Assembly (NCBI GenBank): GCA_050330195.1
Contig: JBHJOB010000049.1
Coordinates: forward strand, 1-64,000
Direction of reading: 5' to 3'
Length of the DNA: 64,000 bases
Source of the DNA: JAHQVI01 sp050330195
GTDB lineage: Bacteria > Pseudomonadota > Alphaproteobacteria > Rhizobiales > Rhodomicrobiaceae
A program made the position numbers and the translations under genes. Below, one piece after another: positions 44,398-56,888 of the stretch; within the stretch, counting starts at the first letter, position 1, and every line of letters begins with the position of its first letter. Under the pieces are notes generated by a model. That model ran no database searches. It saw only the letters and a list, made by a program, of their open reading frames with translations, and was not told the DNA's origin.

Positions 44398-45155
44398 CAG
44401 GCGCTGCACTTGGCCTTCAGGCCTCCGAAACGGCGCTCGCGGCTCTGAAACTCGGCAACGGCCTTGGCGAGCATGTCCTTGGAAAAATCCGGCCAGTAAG
44501 TGTCCAGGAAAACGAATTCGGAGTAGGCGCATTGCCAGAGCAGAAAGTTGCTGATCCGCTTGTCGCCGCCCGTCCGGATCAGCAGATCCGGCTCCGGCAG
44601 TCCCGCCGTATCCAGATGGGCCTCGAAGCAATCGGGCGTTATCTCGTCCTGCAAAAGCTCACCGCGCTTTACCTTATCCGCGATCGTCTTGGCGGCACGG
44701 ACAATTTCATCCCGCGCCCCGTAATTGAAGGCGGTTGTAAGAACGAGGCCGGTATTGTTTCTGGTCAGCTCGATCGCCTCGCGGATGAGGTTGACGATCT
44801 CGTCATCAACCCTGTCCTCGGCGCCGATCGCGCGAATCCGGACATTCTGCTGATGAAGTTCGGCGAGATCGCGCTTGATGAAAAGCTTGAGCAATTTCAT
44901 CAAATCGCTGATTTCCTCATGCGGACGCCGCCAGTTTTCCGACGAAAAAGTGTAAAGCGTCAGATGTTCGATGCCCAGTTCGACGGCGCCGCGAACGCAG
45001 CCGCGGACAGCCTCGACTCCGCGCCGGTGTCCCTCCGCGCGCGGCAGGCCGCGTTTCGTCGCCCAGCGGCCATTGCCATCCATGATGATCGCGACATGGC
45101 TTGGAGCCTGCGCAGCGACGTTCAGGAGCGTTTCATTGTCTAGCGGGGTCGTCAC
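44397..45155 (-). CDS. uppS: Undecaprenyl diphosphate synthase
   Basis: UppS makes the C55 lipid carrier for cell-wall and O-antigen synthesis. The 252-aa protein shows HVAIIMDGNGRWATKRGLPR with catalytic Asp, the R-x3-H-x-G-v segment, Y-T-F-S-S-E-N-W-R-R-P and the C-terminal D-L-L-I-R-T-G-G-D-K-R-I-S-N-F-L-L-W-Q. It is followed by cdsA in overlap; a hairpin and about 245 nt separate it from frr. Confidence 0.96.
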   Translation of the reverse strand: MTTPLDNETLLNVAAQAPSHVAIIMDGNGRWATKRGLPRAEGHRRGVEAVRGCVRGAVELGIEHLTLYTFSSENWRRPHEEISDLMKLLKLFIKRDLAELHQQNVRIRAIGAEDRVDDEIVNLIREAIELTRNNTGLVLTTAFNYGARDEIVRAAKTIADKVKRGELLQDEITPDCFEAHLDTAGLPEPDLLIRTGGDKRISNFLLWQCAYSEFVFLDTYWPDFSKDMLAKAVAEFQSRERRFGGLKAKCSA

Positions 45156-45306
45156 AGTCTCAGCCTATCGAAATTGAATGAAATGACCTCGGCGGCAAGG
45201 CTGCGCGGTCAAGCCGGCTCCGGGGCGCAGTTACGGAGTAAAGTGTCGGCTCTCTTCGATCCATAAGCAAACACTCGTATATTCAAGAGGCCTCTGCCCC
45301 GCCGGC

Positions 45307-45330
45307 GGACCGGGATCCAGAAACCGGTCC
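45307..45330. repeat. Hairpin in the frr-uppS gap
   Basis: GGACCGG and CCGGTCC (7 bp) enclose a 10-nt loop. There is no T-run on either strand, so termination is not supported; no other feature was found in the 245-nt gap between frr and uppS. Confidence 0.4.
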
Positions 45331-45400
45331 CGCATTCGAGAAAAAGGAGCCTCAACAAGCAGGTTAAGATCACGACCGCCCCGTCGGCATTGATCCTGAT

Positions 45401-45964
45401 CTAGACCTGCATAATCTCCGCTTCTTTCGCCGCCAGCGCCGTGTCGATCTCCTTGATCACCTTGTCAGTGGATTCCTGTACCTTCGTTGAAAGGCTGCGC
45501 TGCTCGTCCTCGCTGATTTCATGATCCTTTTCGAGACGCTTCAGCGTATCCATTCCGTCGCGGCGAACATTGCGAACCGAAACGCGCGCCTGCTCGGCAT
45601 ATTTAGCGGCGATCTTGGAAAGCTCCTGGCGGCGTTCCTGGTTCAGCTCCGGAATTGGCAGGCGCAATGTCGTGCCGTCGACGACCGGGTTCAGGCCAAG
45701 GTCGGATTCACGGATCGCCTTCTCTGCGGCGGCAACCTGGCTCTTGTCCCACACCGACACGGAAATCATGCGCGCTTCCGGAACCGATATGGTTGCAACC
45801 TGGTTGAGTGGCATTTTCGAGCCATAGGCATTGACCATAATCGGATCGAGCAGACTTGCGCTCGCCCGACCGGTGCGCAAGCCGCCAAACTCCTGTTTCA
45901 GGACAGTCAGAGCGCCACGCATCCGCTTTTCGAGATCCTTGAGATCAAAACTCCCTTCGGCCAT
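45401..45964 (-). CDS. frr: Ribosome recycling factor
   Basis: RRF splits post-termination ribosomes together with EF-G and IF3. The 187-aa protein has the L-R-T-G-R-A-S-A-S-L-L-D-P-I domain I start, V-Y-G-S-K-M-P-L-N-Q-V-like segment, P-x-L-x-x-E-R-R-x-E-L domain II region and the long helix ending S-D-E-R-L-like K-V-Q-E-S-T-D-K. It follows pyrH after 124 nt, the canonical order tsf-pyrH-frr. Confidence 0.96.
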   Translation of the reverse strand: MAEGSFDLKDLEKRMRGALTVLKQEFGGLRTGRASASLLDPIMVNAYGSKMPLNQVATISVPEARMISVSVWDKSQVAAAEKAIRESDLGLNPVVDGTTLRLPIPELNQERRQELSKIAAKYAEQARVSVRNVRRDGMDTLKRLEKDHEISEDEQRSLSTKVQESTDKVIKEIDTALAAKEAEIMQV

Positions 45965-46088
45965 CTTGCTTATCCCTTTATCTTCATGCCTTGCGATGCA
46001 ACGCCAAAATCATGTGTCTCTGTCGTAAAGCCTTCCCGCGCGCCGCGCAATATCATCGAGGGCAAGCGCCCGCACGGGCGATGCCCGG

Positions 46089-46820
46089 TCAGCTGGACGC
46101 AACCAGCGTAGCCGCGAGATCGCCGCGCAGCATACGAGCAATGCTGCCTTCGTTAGCAACGGAAAAAACCGCGATGGGAATGTTCGCATCGCGTGCGAGA
46201 GCAAAAGCCGCACCGTCCATGATCTTGAGATCGCGCGCGAGGGCTTCGTCATAGGTGAGCCGGTCATATCGGACCGCGTTCGGGTCGTGTCTGGGATCGG
46301 CCGAATAAACGCCGTCGACCTGCGTGGCCTTGAGGATGATGTCGCATCCCATCTCCGCCGCACGCAGAGCAGCCGTCGTGTCCGTGGTGAAAAAGGGGTT
46401 GCCCGTGCCGCCGGCGAAAATCACGATGCGGCCGCGCGCCAGATCCTCCAGCGCCTCGTCCCGATTGAAGCGTTTGGCGACGGCATCGGCCGGGATCGCG
46501 GAATGGATCGCGACGCCCGCGCCGATTGAAGTGAGCGCGTTGCCGAGCGCGACGGCATTCATGACGGTTGCGAGCATGCCGATATAGTCGGCCTTGACCC
46601 GGTCCATGCCGGAGGCGGCGCCCGCAAGACCGCGAAAGATGTTGCCGCCGCCAACGACGACGCACATCTGCGTGCCGCCGAGCGAGGCGGCATGAATCTC
46701 ACGGGCGAACCCCGTTGCCGCATCGACATCGACGCCATAGGCGCCAGCCCCGAGAAGCGCTTCTCCGGAAAGTTTCAGTAGCGCTCTTTTATAAAGCGGA
46801 GACGAAGAGTCGGACGCCAT
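46089..46820 (-). CDS. pyrH: Uridylate kinase (UMP kinase)
   Basis: PyrH phosphorylates UMP to UDP. The 243-aa amino-acid-kinase-fold protein has K-L-S-G-E-A-L-L-G, V-V-G-G-G-N-I-F-R-G, the V-D-G-V-Y-S-A-D-P block and the C-terminal I-A-R-M-L-R-G-D. It lies after tsf, separated by about 180 nt, and is frr-proximal. Confidence 0.96.
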   Translation of the reverse strand: MASDSSSPLYKRALLKLSGEALLGAGAYGVDVDAATGFAREIHAASLGGTQMCVVVGGGNIFRGLAGAASGMDRVKADYIGMLATVMNAVALGNALTSIGAGVAIHSAIPADAVAKRFNRDEALEDLARGRIVIFAGGTGNPFFTTDTTAALRAAEMGCDIILKATQVDGVYSADPRHDPNAVRYDRLTYDEALARDLKIMDGAAFALARDANIPIAVFSVANEGSIARMLRGDLAATLVASS

Positions 46821-47000
46821 GAATTCGGCTCCAGAGCATGGTCCGCTTCGGCGTCACGGGCCGCCTGAGCTGCGGATTGATTGGTCGCACGTTCGAGACG
46901 CAAAACCGGCTCCATGCCTCGTGGCCGGGAACGCAGCCCTTAGGAGAAACCGGAACCGGGACCAGCCGGAACTCCCGGCCGATCCCCGCATTCGCAATCA

Positions 47001-47924
47001 CTACCCTGCGGCAGCGGCGGCGACTTCAGCAGCAAAGTCGCCCTGTTCCTTTTCGATGCCTTCGCCGAGCGCGAAGCGCACGAAGCCGGTGACCTTGATG
47101 GGCGCGCCTGCCTCTTTCTCGACTGCGGCAACGGCCTGCTCGACCGTCTTGTCCGGATCGACGACGAATTCCTGCTTGAGCAGGACCGATTCCTTGAAGA
47201 ATTTCTGGATACGGCCCGTCACCATCTTCTCGATGACATTGTCGGGCTTGCCGCTTTCCTTCGCCTGCTCCGTAAAGATCGCCTTCTCGCGCTCGACGGT
47301 TTCGGCATCGACTTCCTCCGCCGTCAGGGCGATAGGATTCGTTGCCGCAACGTGCATGGCGATCTGGCGGCCAAGCTCTTTCAGCTTGCCTTCGTCCGCA
47401 CCGGATTCCAGCGCAACAAGCACGCCGATCTTGCCGAGATCGGGCGCAACCGCATTATGCATGTAGCTGACGACCACGCCCTGGGTCACTTCAAGATATG
47501 CCGTGCGGCGCACGCTCATGTTCTCGCCGATGGTGCCGACCATTTCCCTGACGTGTTCGGTCACGGGTTTTCCGCCGGGCATTTTCTGCTCGCCGAGCTT
47601 GTCCATGTCGCCCTTGGCGGCGAGACCAAGCGCCGTGATTTCCTTCACCATTGCCTGGAACTGCTCGTTGCGCGCAACGAAGTCCGTCTCGGAATTGACC
47701 TCGACGACCGTCCCGGCATTCTTGTCCAGCGCAACGCCGATCAGGCCTTCTGCGGCAACGCGGTCGGCCTTTTTCGCAGCTTTCGACAAGCCCTTCGCGC
47801 GCAGCCAGTCCACGGCGGCCTGCATGTCGCCGTCGGTTTCCTGAAGCGCAGCCTTGCAGTCCATCATGCCCGCGCCGGTCTGCTCGCGCAGGTCTTTCAC
47901 CATTTGTGCTGTAATCGCCGCCAT
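47001..47924 (-). CDS. tsf: Elongation factor Ts
   Basis: EF-Ts is the nucleotide-exchange factor for EF-Tu. The 307-aa protein has an N-terminal UBA-like domain (V-K-D-L-R-E-Q-T-G-A-G-M-M-D-C-K-A-A-L), the T-D-F-V-A-R-N core and the C-terminal coiled-coil region with E-G-I-E-K-E-Q. The ATG at 47924 has a GAAAGAGG site; an upstream in-frame ATG lies before it. It follows rpsB, the standard pair. Confidence 0.96.
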   Translation of the reverse strand: MAAITAQMVKDLREQTGAGMMDCKAALQETDGDMQAAVDWLRAKGLSKAAKKADRVAAEGLIGVALDKNAGTVVEVNSETDFVARNEQFQAMVKEITALGLAAKGDMDKLGEQKMPGGKPVTEHVREMVGTIGENMSVRRTAYLEVTQGVVVSYMHNAVAPDLGKIGVLVALESGADEGKLKELGRQIAMHVAATNPIALTAEEVDAETVEREKAIFTEQAKESGKPDNVIEKMVTGRIQKFFKESVLLKQEFVVDPDKTVEQAVAAVEKEAGAPIKVTGFVRFALGEGIEKEQGDFAAEVAAAAAG

Positions 47925-48082
47925 ATCAGCCTCTTTCAACGATCTTCAGGAAACCGGTCTGGAACCGGTCGCTCCTGGCAGAAAATGTAACGTGTTCATG
48001 AAGCAGGGCGATGCCAGCCTGTTCGGGCGGGATGCGCCTTGCACGATATATTCTGACGAGCGCGCCAGCAGCGCGCGAAACC

Positions 48083-49153
48083 TCAGGCCGTTTCCGCAGC
48101 GGCAGCTTCCGGAGCCGGGGCCGAAGCCGTCTCTTCCATAAGCTTTTTCGCTTCCTCGATCCAGCCGCTCTTTGCAATCTTGCCCTTCGCGTTCAGCGAC
48201 TCATCGAGTTCTTCCAGATTTTCCGGCGTCAGCGCCGCGATCTGGTTGAAATGGTAGATGCCGTATTCGTTCAGCTTGCCTGCCCAGCTCTTGCCGACGC
48301 CCTTGAGCTTCGTCAGATCATCGGGTTCGCCATCCGGGGCGGAAAGCGGCGTGAATCCGGAAAGCTGGCCGGCCTCTCCGCTGCCACTGCCGGGTACGTC
48401 GTCACTGCCGAGATCCTCCACGACCGGCTCAGCCATGGCGCCGATGTCGATCCCGCTTTTCGTTGCCGAGCGCTCGATGCCGTCGAGCGCCGCACGGGCG
48501 ATCAGGTCGCAATAGAGCGTGATCGCACGGCCGGCGTCGTCGTTGCCCGGGATCAGATGGTCGATATTGTCCGGGTCGCAATTGCTGTCGACCACGGCGA
48601 CAACAGGGATGCCAAGCTTCTTTGCTTCGGCGACAGCGATGGACTCCTTGTTCGTATCGATAATGAACATCAGGTCCGGCAGGCCGCCCATGTCGCGAAT
48701 GCCGCCAAGCGCCAGCTCAAGCTTGTCGCGCTCGCGCGTCAGGTTCAGCAGTTCCTTCTTGGTGAGGCCCTGCGCGCCGGCGCCAAGCAATTCATCGAGC
48801 TGACGGAGCCGCCGGATGGAATTGGTGATCGTCTTCCAGTTCGTCAACATGCCGCCGAGCCAGCGATGATTGACGAAATACTGGGCCGAACGCTTCGCGC
48901 TCTCGGCAACCGCTTCGGCCGCCTGGCGCTTCGTGCCGACATACAGCACGCGACCGCCGCGCGCGACCACGTCGCTGACCGTCACCAGCGCCTGATGCAG
49001 CAGCGGGACCGTCTGTGCGAGGTCGATGATGTGGATCTTGTTGCGCGTGCCGAAAATGAAACGGTCCATTTTCGGATTCCAGCGGTGGCTCTGATGGCCG
49101 AAGTGAACGCCAGCTTCCAATAGCTGACGCATGGTGAACTGTGGCAGCGCCAT
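48083..49153 (-). CDS. rpsB: 30S ribosomal protein S2 with C-terminal helix-hairpin-helix extension
   Basis: S2 (uS2) is essential for late assembly of the 30S subunit. Residues ~1-240 are a normal S2 (MRQLLEAGVHFGHQSHRWNP, H-R-W-L-G-G-M-L-T-N-W, R-A-I-T-L-Y-C). The protein then continues about 110 residues with an acidic linker and a domain G-V-G-K-S-W-A-G-K-L-N-E-Y-G-I-Y-H-F-N-Q-I-A-A-L-T-P, which is a helix-hairpin-helix-type fold also found as extensions on other proteins in this group. The ATG has an AGAGGAG site. Upstream is the promoter at 49293-49321. Confidence 0.96.
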   Translation of the reverse strand: MALPQFTMRQLLEAGVHFGHQSHRWNPKMDRFIFGTRNKIHIIDLAQTVPLLHQALVTVSDVVARGGRVLYVGTKRQAAEAVAESAKRSAQYFVNHRWLGGMLTNWKTITNSIRRLRQLDELLGAGAQGLTKKELLNLTRERDKLELALGGIRDMGGLPDLMFIIDTNKESIAVAEAKKLGIPVVAVVDSNCDPDNIDHLIPGNDDAGRAITLYCDLIARAALDGIERSATKSGIDIGAMAEPVVEDLGSDDVPGSGSGEAGQLSGFTPLSAPDGEPDDLTKLKGVGKSWAGKLNEYGIYHFNQIAALTPENLEELDESLNAKGKIAKSGWIEEAKKLMEETASAPAPEAAAAETA

Positions 49154-49292
49154 TGGCCTGCTCTCCTCTTTTCCGGTTTGTCCTCCGCGGAAAATTGCGA
49201 CCCGTCCTTGCAGCCGGGCCACCGGAGCGTTTGAATTAAAACCTCGGCAAAGAGGCCATTCAAGCGTGAATTCCGCGTGTGTGATGGGCAGC

Positions 49293-49321
49293 CTTATAGG
49301 CGGTCCTGTTATGTTTGGCAA
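49293..49321 (-). promoter_or_regulatory. Sigma-70-type promoter of the rpsB-tsf transcript
   Basis: On the minus strand TTGCCA is followed after exactly 17 nt by TATAAG, about 140 nt before the rpsB ATG. This is the best -35/-10 pair seen in the window and suits a strong ribosomal-protein operon. The rest of the 336-nt region up to the OmpA-domain gene is AT-rich toward that gene, with no other feature I can support. Confidence 0.7.
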
Positions 49322-49489
49322 GAACAATGGCCGCGCATTTGTGACCCGGCGCGGAGGCCGAACACACACCGACTATTAATCTGCGGCAAACATATCACGT
49401 AAAATTTAGTTAAAAATAAGTTAAAACATTTTGAATTACAGGGCGGAATCAGTGCTTTTATGAAGGACTGCGTCCCAGGGAGACACGAC

Positions 49490-50440
49490 ATGAACTGGAT
49501 CCCCTTCCCGCGAAAGCTTCGCGAAGGCTTGTGGGGATCCTTTGTCTCCAACCGAACACTTGCGTTGCTGTTCCTGATGATGTTGACCGCGCAGAGCCAT
49601 GCGCAGGACATATACACCTTCAAGGACAAGGACCAGCTTGCCAACGCCATGCTGACGCTTGCCGCGCGCACAGCGCGAAACGTCGAGATTCCCGATCCGT
49701 GTCGCCTGCATATCGTCATCATCGCCGGCGGTCGCGAGCTTTTCGCCGGTCCGACCTTCGACACGATGCACCATACGATGGCGCGGGGCCTCGTCGGCGA
49801 AGATGGCGTTGCCGCCTGCGGCCTGCAATTGCATGAGCTTGCCCGCGACGCTGCGGATGCGCTGCTTGCGCGCCTTGAGGAGCAAGGCAGGCATGTCCTC
49901 ATTCTCGAAACCACCTATATCCCGCTTCGCAACAATGTCGTCGCCTATGCCAAGCTGCGGGACGGAACGAGGCGTCTGCTCGGAGAGAGCGGCCGGTACG
50001 ACCTGCCCGTGACCCCGGTCAACACCTTCACCACCGTCGAGACGACCGCCGCCATCGAAGTCGCCTTGCCGCCGCAGAAACCGAAGCTGACCGACAAGCT
50101 CCTGACGGAGGTGCATTTCGACTCCGGCAGCGCCGTCGTGACCTATGTCGGCAGGAAGAAGGTCCAGCAGGCCATCGAGGCCATCAGGAAGCAGAATCCC
50201 CGCGAAATCCGCATTCTGGGTTTTTCCGACACCAAGGGGTCAGCCGCCGCGAACAAGGTCGTGTCCGGCGCAAGGGCCGCCAATGTCGCCCGGATGCTGA
50301 AAGAGGCCGGTCTCGACATCCCGCTGATCGTCGAAGGACGCGGCGAGGAGGGCGGCCCGCACAAGATCCCCGACGGTATATCCGAGCCGCTCAACCGGTG
50401 CGTCGGGATTATAGCAGTAGGCGTGCCGGTCGCGCAGTGA
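49490..50440 (+). CDS. Exported OmpA-domain protein
   Basis: A 316-aa exported protein. Signal peptide: basic N-terminus, hydrophobic LALLFLMMLTA and a cleavage near S-H-A-Q-D. The start at 49490 has an AGGGAG site. The N-terminal ~170 residues form an uncharacterised domain with two Cys (P-D-P-C-R and A-A-C-G-L); the C-terminal part is OmpA-like (HFDSGSAVVTYVGRKKVQQA, then G-F-S-D-T-K-G and N-R-C-V-G-I), with the peptidoglycan-binding Asp and Arg present. Divergent from rpsB. Role unknown, probably periplasmic/cell-wall attached. Confidence 0.8.
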   Translation: MNWIPFPRKLREGLWGSFVSNRTLALLFLMMLTAQSHAQDIYTFKDKDQLANAMLTLAARTARNVEIPDPCRLHIVIIAGGRELFAGPTFDTMHHTMARGLVGEDGVAACGLQLHELARDAADALLARLEEQGRHVLILETTYIPLRNNVVAYAKLRDGTRRLLGESGRYDLPVTPVNTFTTVETTAAIEVALPPQKPKLTDKLLTEVHFDSGSAVVTYVGRKKVQQAIEAIRKQNPREIRILGFSDTKGSAAANKVVSGARAANVARMLKEAGLDIPLIVEGRGEEGGPHKIPDGISEPLNRCVGIIAVGVPVAQ

Positions 50441-50558
50441 AAAGGCCTGTGTATGCCGGGCACTGCCGCCGGGAGCGCAAGGCAATCTGACATGTTGACT
50501 TGCACCGTTTCGCACGATCAGTCTGCCGCGAATGTCAATACAGCCGGTGGATGTCGAA

Positions 50559-50885
50559 ATGGCTTATGTCTATCTGATCGTCGCGATCATTGCCGAAGTG
50601 ATCGGCACCTCCTCCCTCAAGGCGTCTGAGGGATTTACGCGGCTGGCGCCCTCGCTCGTCGTCGTCGCGGGGTTCGGCGTCGCCTTTTTCTTCCTGTCTC
50701 TGACGCTGAGGACCATCCCCATTGGAGTCGCCTACGCTATCTGGTCAGGCTTTGGCACGGCGCTGATCGTTCTCATTGGCGCGGTTAGCTTCAAGCAGGT
50801 GCCCGACCTCGGCGCGCTCGTCGGGATCGGTTTGATCGTGGCAGGCGTGATCGTGATCAAGACGACGTCGCGCATGGGCGCGTGA
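50559..50885 (+). CDS. Small multidrug resistance (SMR) family transporter
   Basis: A 108-aa protein of four transmembrane helices of the EmrE/SugE (SMR) family, which exports cationic compounds or guanidinium by proton antiport. The membrane-embedded Glu is present at residue 13 in V-A-I-I-A-E-V-I-G-T, and the fold's W-S-G-F-G-T-A and later helices follow. The start is the Met directly before A-Y-V-Y-L, with a GGTGGA site, instead of one 27 nt upstream. Substrate type (drug or guanidinium) is not determinable. Confidence 0.85.
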   Translation: MAYVYLIVAIIAEVIGTSSLKASEGFTRLAPSLVVVAGFGVAFFFLSLTLRTIPIGVAYAIWSGFGTALIVLIGAVSFKQVPDLGALVGIGLIVAGVIVIKTTSRMGA

Positions 50886-50987
50886 TCGGGGGCAATCCGG
50901 CAGCAGACTTTGAGTTTGAACCTTGCCGACCCGCATGGCGACCAACCAACGAGGCATTCCGTAAGCCTCAGCGAAAGGAACGCCGCC

Positions 50988-51197
50988 ATGCGAAACCCTG
51001 CACCCACTTTCGCCGTTACCGCAATCTTGCTGAGCCTTGCAGGTCTTGAGGCGGCAACGGCGGATGATCACTCGTTCACCATGGCGGGATTACGCCAGGC
51101 GGTCAAAACTGCGACATCTCCCAGGCGAGAAATCGGTCGTCATCTGACTGCGCCTGTACGGCAACTTCGTGACGGACCGGACATCGGCACGCGATAG
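50988..51197 (+). CDS. Small exported hypothetical protein (69 aa)
   Basis: A 69-aa ORF with an AAAGGAA site 7 nt before its ATG. The N-terminus (R-N-P-A-P-T-F-A-V-T-A-I-L-L-S-L-A-G-L-E-A) looks like a signal peptide with cleavage near A-T-A-D. The mature part is basic, ending R-Q-L-R-D-G-P-D-I-G-T-R, with no family recognised. A frameshift-truncated product is possible. Confidence 0.45.
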   Translation: MRNPAPTFAVTAILLSLAGLEAATADDHSFTMAGLRQAVKTATSPRREIGRHLTAPVRQLRDGPDIGTR

Positions 51198-51230
51198 GCT
51201 GCACCATACGCCGCAGCAGTACATGGAGGT

Positions 51231-51467
51231 GTGAGGAGACGGTTCAACGAACCGCCTCGTCGCATTCTTCCAGATTGCGAGTGTACTGCGGGCATCGGCC
51301 AAGTCGAGGCCTACATCATCTTCCGTGAGATGCAAGCAGCGTGGGACGAGCTTTATCTGTTTGCGGACAAGAAGACGGCGGTGGAGAAGCTGGGTCCGGG
51401 AAGCGGCGCGAAGATGCTGGCACGCTGGGTGGACAAACAAGACCTGCCGAGGCTGCTGACGGCCTGA
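51231..51467 (+). CDS. Possible small hypothetical protein (78 aa)
   Basis: An open frame starting with GTG next to a GGAGG sequence, ending D-L-P-R-L-L-T-A. It contains a C-E-C motif and a helical E-A-Y-I-I-F-R-E-M-Q-A-A-W-D-E-L segment. I recognise no family and coding status is uncertain. The remainder of the stretch up to 51644 holds no better candidate. Confidence 0.3.
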   Translation: MRRRFNEPPRRILPDCECTAGIGQVEAYIIFREMQAAWDELYLFADKKTAVEKLGPGSGAKMLARWVDKQDLPRLLTA

Positions 51468-51644
51468 TGTGGACGGGGGCAGCGTCTGCTGGAACCGGCG
51501 TGCTAGCGGAATGTCCCTCTGTTAACAAAAAGGAGCGTGGGGCATGTTGCCAGAGTCGATGCGTACGATGTGAGTCGCAATCGCCCAGAAAACGGAATCC
51601 TCCGCGTTGGCGCCGAGGCAGAAAATAGGGGCGGCGATAGACGA

Positions 51645-51899
51645 TCAATTATATCGTCTATTGTGCGCGCGTAGCTTTGTCGGCGTAAGTGTTGCTTTGA
51701 GCCGGTTCACACAGCTTGCGACGATCCCGTCACGTTTTCTGCGACTGATCGTATGCGGCGGGTATTTGCTGAAAATGCAGGCACAGATCGTCGAATTGTA
51801 CCGAGCCATGCACTCTGGTGTCCGCGCCGACACCGTTTGCGCTAACGCACCAGCCGTCAACACGACGGTGAGCGCTGCAACTGCAAGCACCGACTTCAT
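51645..51899 (-). CDS. Small exported Cys-containing protein (84 aa)
   Basis: The start at 51899 has an AGGGGAG site. The signal peptide is K-S-V-L-A-V-A-A-L-T-V-V-L-T-A-G-A-L-A with cleavage before Q-T-V-S-A-R. The mature ~64 residues have four Cys (P-E-C-M, T-I-C-A-C, A-S-C) and many basic residues, consistent with a small disulfide-bonded periplasmic or secreted protein. No family recognised. It lies between the SMR transporter and dnaE on the minus strand. Confidence 0.6.
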   Translation of the reverse strand: MKSVLAVAALTVVLTAGALAQTVSARTPECMARYNSTICACIFSKYPPHTISRRKRDGIVASCVNRLKATLTPTKLRAHNRRYN

Positions 51900-52193
51900 T
51901 GCTTTTCTCCCCTGCTTTTTCGGTTTCATTGAAGAAATCCTCGCCAAAAACCGATCGCATCCCTGTATCTTCCGAATGAGTCAGTGCACTAGGATATATG
52001 AAAATAGCCAGAATCTGTCCATTAGTGCCATCACTTAATTCTTCTTATATTGAAAGGACCAAAATACTCCTTGTCCAACCTGGACAAACGCCTGCTCCGC
52101 CAACCTTTAATTTTATCCTACTTAAACTTGCCAACCTTGCCTCACTTCTTAAATTCAGGTCTGTGCTATCAATTGCATCAGCATTCCTTAAGG
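51900..52193. other. AT-rich spacer downstream of dnaE
   Basis: This ~290-nt stretch lies between the 3' end of dnaE and the small exported gene. The part from about 51980 to 52190 is clearly AT-richer than its surroundings. A plus-strand frame from 51998 continues 166 nt into dnaE on the antisense strand and is not supported. No RNA or repeat was found. Confidence 0.4.
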
Positions 52194-55688
<3,495 letters not shown>

Positions 55689-56010
55689 GATCGCCGTCTC
55701 CCCTCACTGTCCGAATCCGGCGGAGATTAGCCACATGATCCGATTCTGGGAACGCTCGAAGCCCGGTTTTGGACAGCCAAGTCCGGCGCCTCACGCAAAT
55801 AGGGACCGGCAGGCGCAAATTGAATAGCGCGTATTCTCCTCAGGGGATGGTCCGGCGAACGCCCGCGAAGATTGGGCAAATGTGTTTCGAATGCACCACA
55901 GTCCACATAAGAACCGTCAAACTGGAGCGAAGCTTGTGATTTCGTTTACCCTAAGCTGATAGCTGGGTTAATAGATTTCAAAGACGTGTGATCTCCATTT
56001 CGAGGGTTTC
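55689..56010. other. Intergenic region between dnaE and the MipA gene
   Basis: About 320 nt between the two divergent starts. It should hold promoters for both genes, but no confident -35/-10 pair, repeat or RNA was found. Short AT-rich runs occur nearer the MipA start. Confidence 0.4.
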
Positions 56011-56862
56011 ATGAGCCGATTTTCCACCTCGCTTTTCGCACTGGCTGTTTCCGCGCCGCTTCTGGCGCTGGCTGGCGCCGCATCGGCTGCCGACATTGGC
56101 GAGGGCGGCGGTTACAAGGACGATGCCTATGAAGGCGGTTCGGACTGGGCGCTGGAAGGCGTCAAGGTCGGCGGCATCCTCGTTGTGAAGCCGACCTATG
56201 AGGGCTCCGATGAGTACGAAGCCATCGGTTTTCCCTATCTGCTGCCGCAGTTTTCCGGCGGCCCCGGCTTTTTCAGCCGTATCGACGCGCGCGGCCTGGA
56301 CGATGTGCGCTACAAGCTGATCGACACGGGCGGTTTCATCGCCGGTCCGCTTGCCGGTTACAATCTCGGCCGCGACGAAGATGATGGCGACCTGCTCCAA
56401 GGCATGGGCGATGTCGATGGCGGCGTGGTGCTCGGCGGTTTCGTCGGCTATGGCTGGCAGTGGCTCATGTTCGACGCCTCCTATCACCATACGCTGGGCG
56501 ATGATGGCGGCTTTCAGGTCCGGCTCGGCGTCGAGGCGGAGAGGCCGATCAGCGAGCGCGTGACCCTGACCGGGCGGATCGGCACGACCTACGCGGACGG
56601 CGAATATATGCAGAATTATTTCGGCGTCAGCACTGCGCAGGAAGCGGCGTCGAACAATGCATTCTTTGACGCCGATGCAGGCTTCAAGGACGTTCACGTC
56701 AAGGTGGGCGTCAAGGCCGATCTCGATGAGCGCTGGTCCATGCGCGCCAGTGTCGGCTACAGCCACCTGCTTGGCGATGCGTCGGACAGTTCGATCGTCG
56801 AAACCGACGATCAGTTCATCGGTCTGTTCGGCCTGTCCTACAGGTTCGACGCGGGCAACTGA
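56011..56862 (+). CDS. MipA/OmpV family outer membrane protein
   Basis: A 283-aa exported beta-barrel protein. The signal peptide (L-F-A-L-A-V-S-A-P-L-L-A-L-A-G-A-A-S-A-A-D) is followed by alternating-hydrophobicity beta strands typical of the MipA/OmpV family, including P-T-Y-E-G-S-D-E-Y-E, F-V-G-Y-G-W-Q-W and the C-terminal G-L-S-Y-R-F-D-A-G-N. MipA scaffolds murein enzymes in some bacteria, but this role is not established for distant members. A GAGGG site precedes the ATG, and a strong terminator follows. Confidence 0.85.
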   Translation: MSRFSTSLFALAVSAPLLALAGAASAADIGEGGGYKDDAYEGGSDWALEGVKVGGILVVKPTYEGSDEYEAIGFPYLLPQFSGGPGFFSRIDARGLDDVRYKLIDTGGFIAGPLAGYNLGRDEDDGDLLQGMGDVDGGVVLGGFVGYGWQWLMFDASYHHTLGDDGGFQVRLGVEAERPISERVTLTGRIGTTYADGEYMQNYFGVSTAQEAASNNAFFDADAGFKDVHVKVGVKADLDERWSMRASVGYSHLLGDASDSSIVETDDQFIGLFGLSYRFDAGN

Positions 56863-56888
56863 TCTACAGTCGCGAGATCAAGCGGGAT

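Noticed and set aside
45307..45330. Intrinsic terminator for frr
   Set aside because: The hairpin has no U-tract on either strand.
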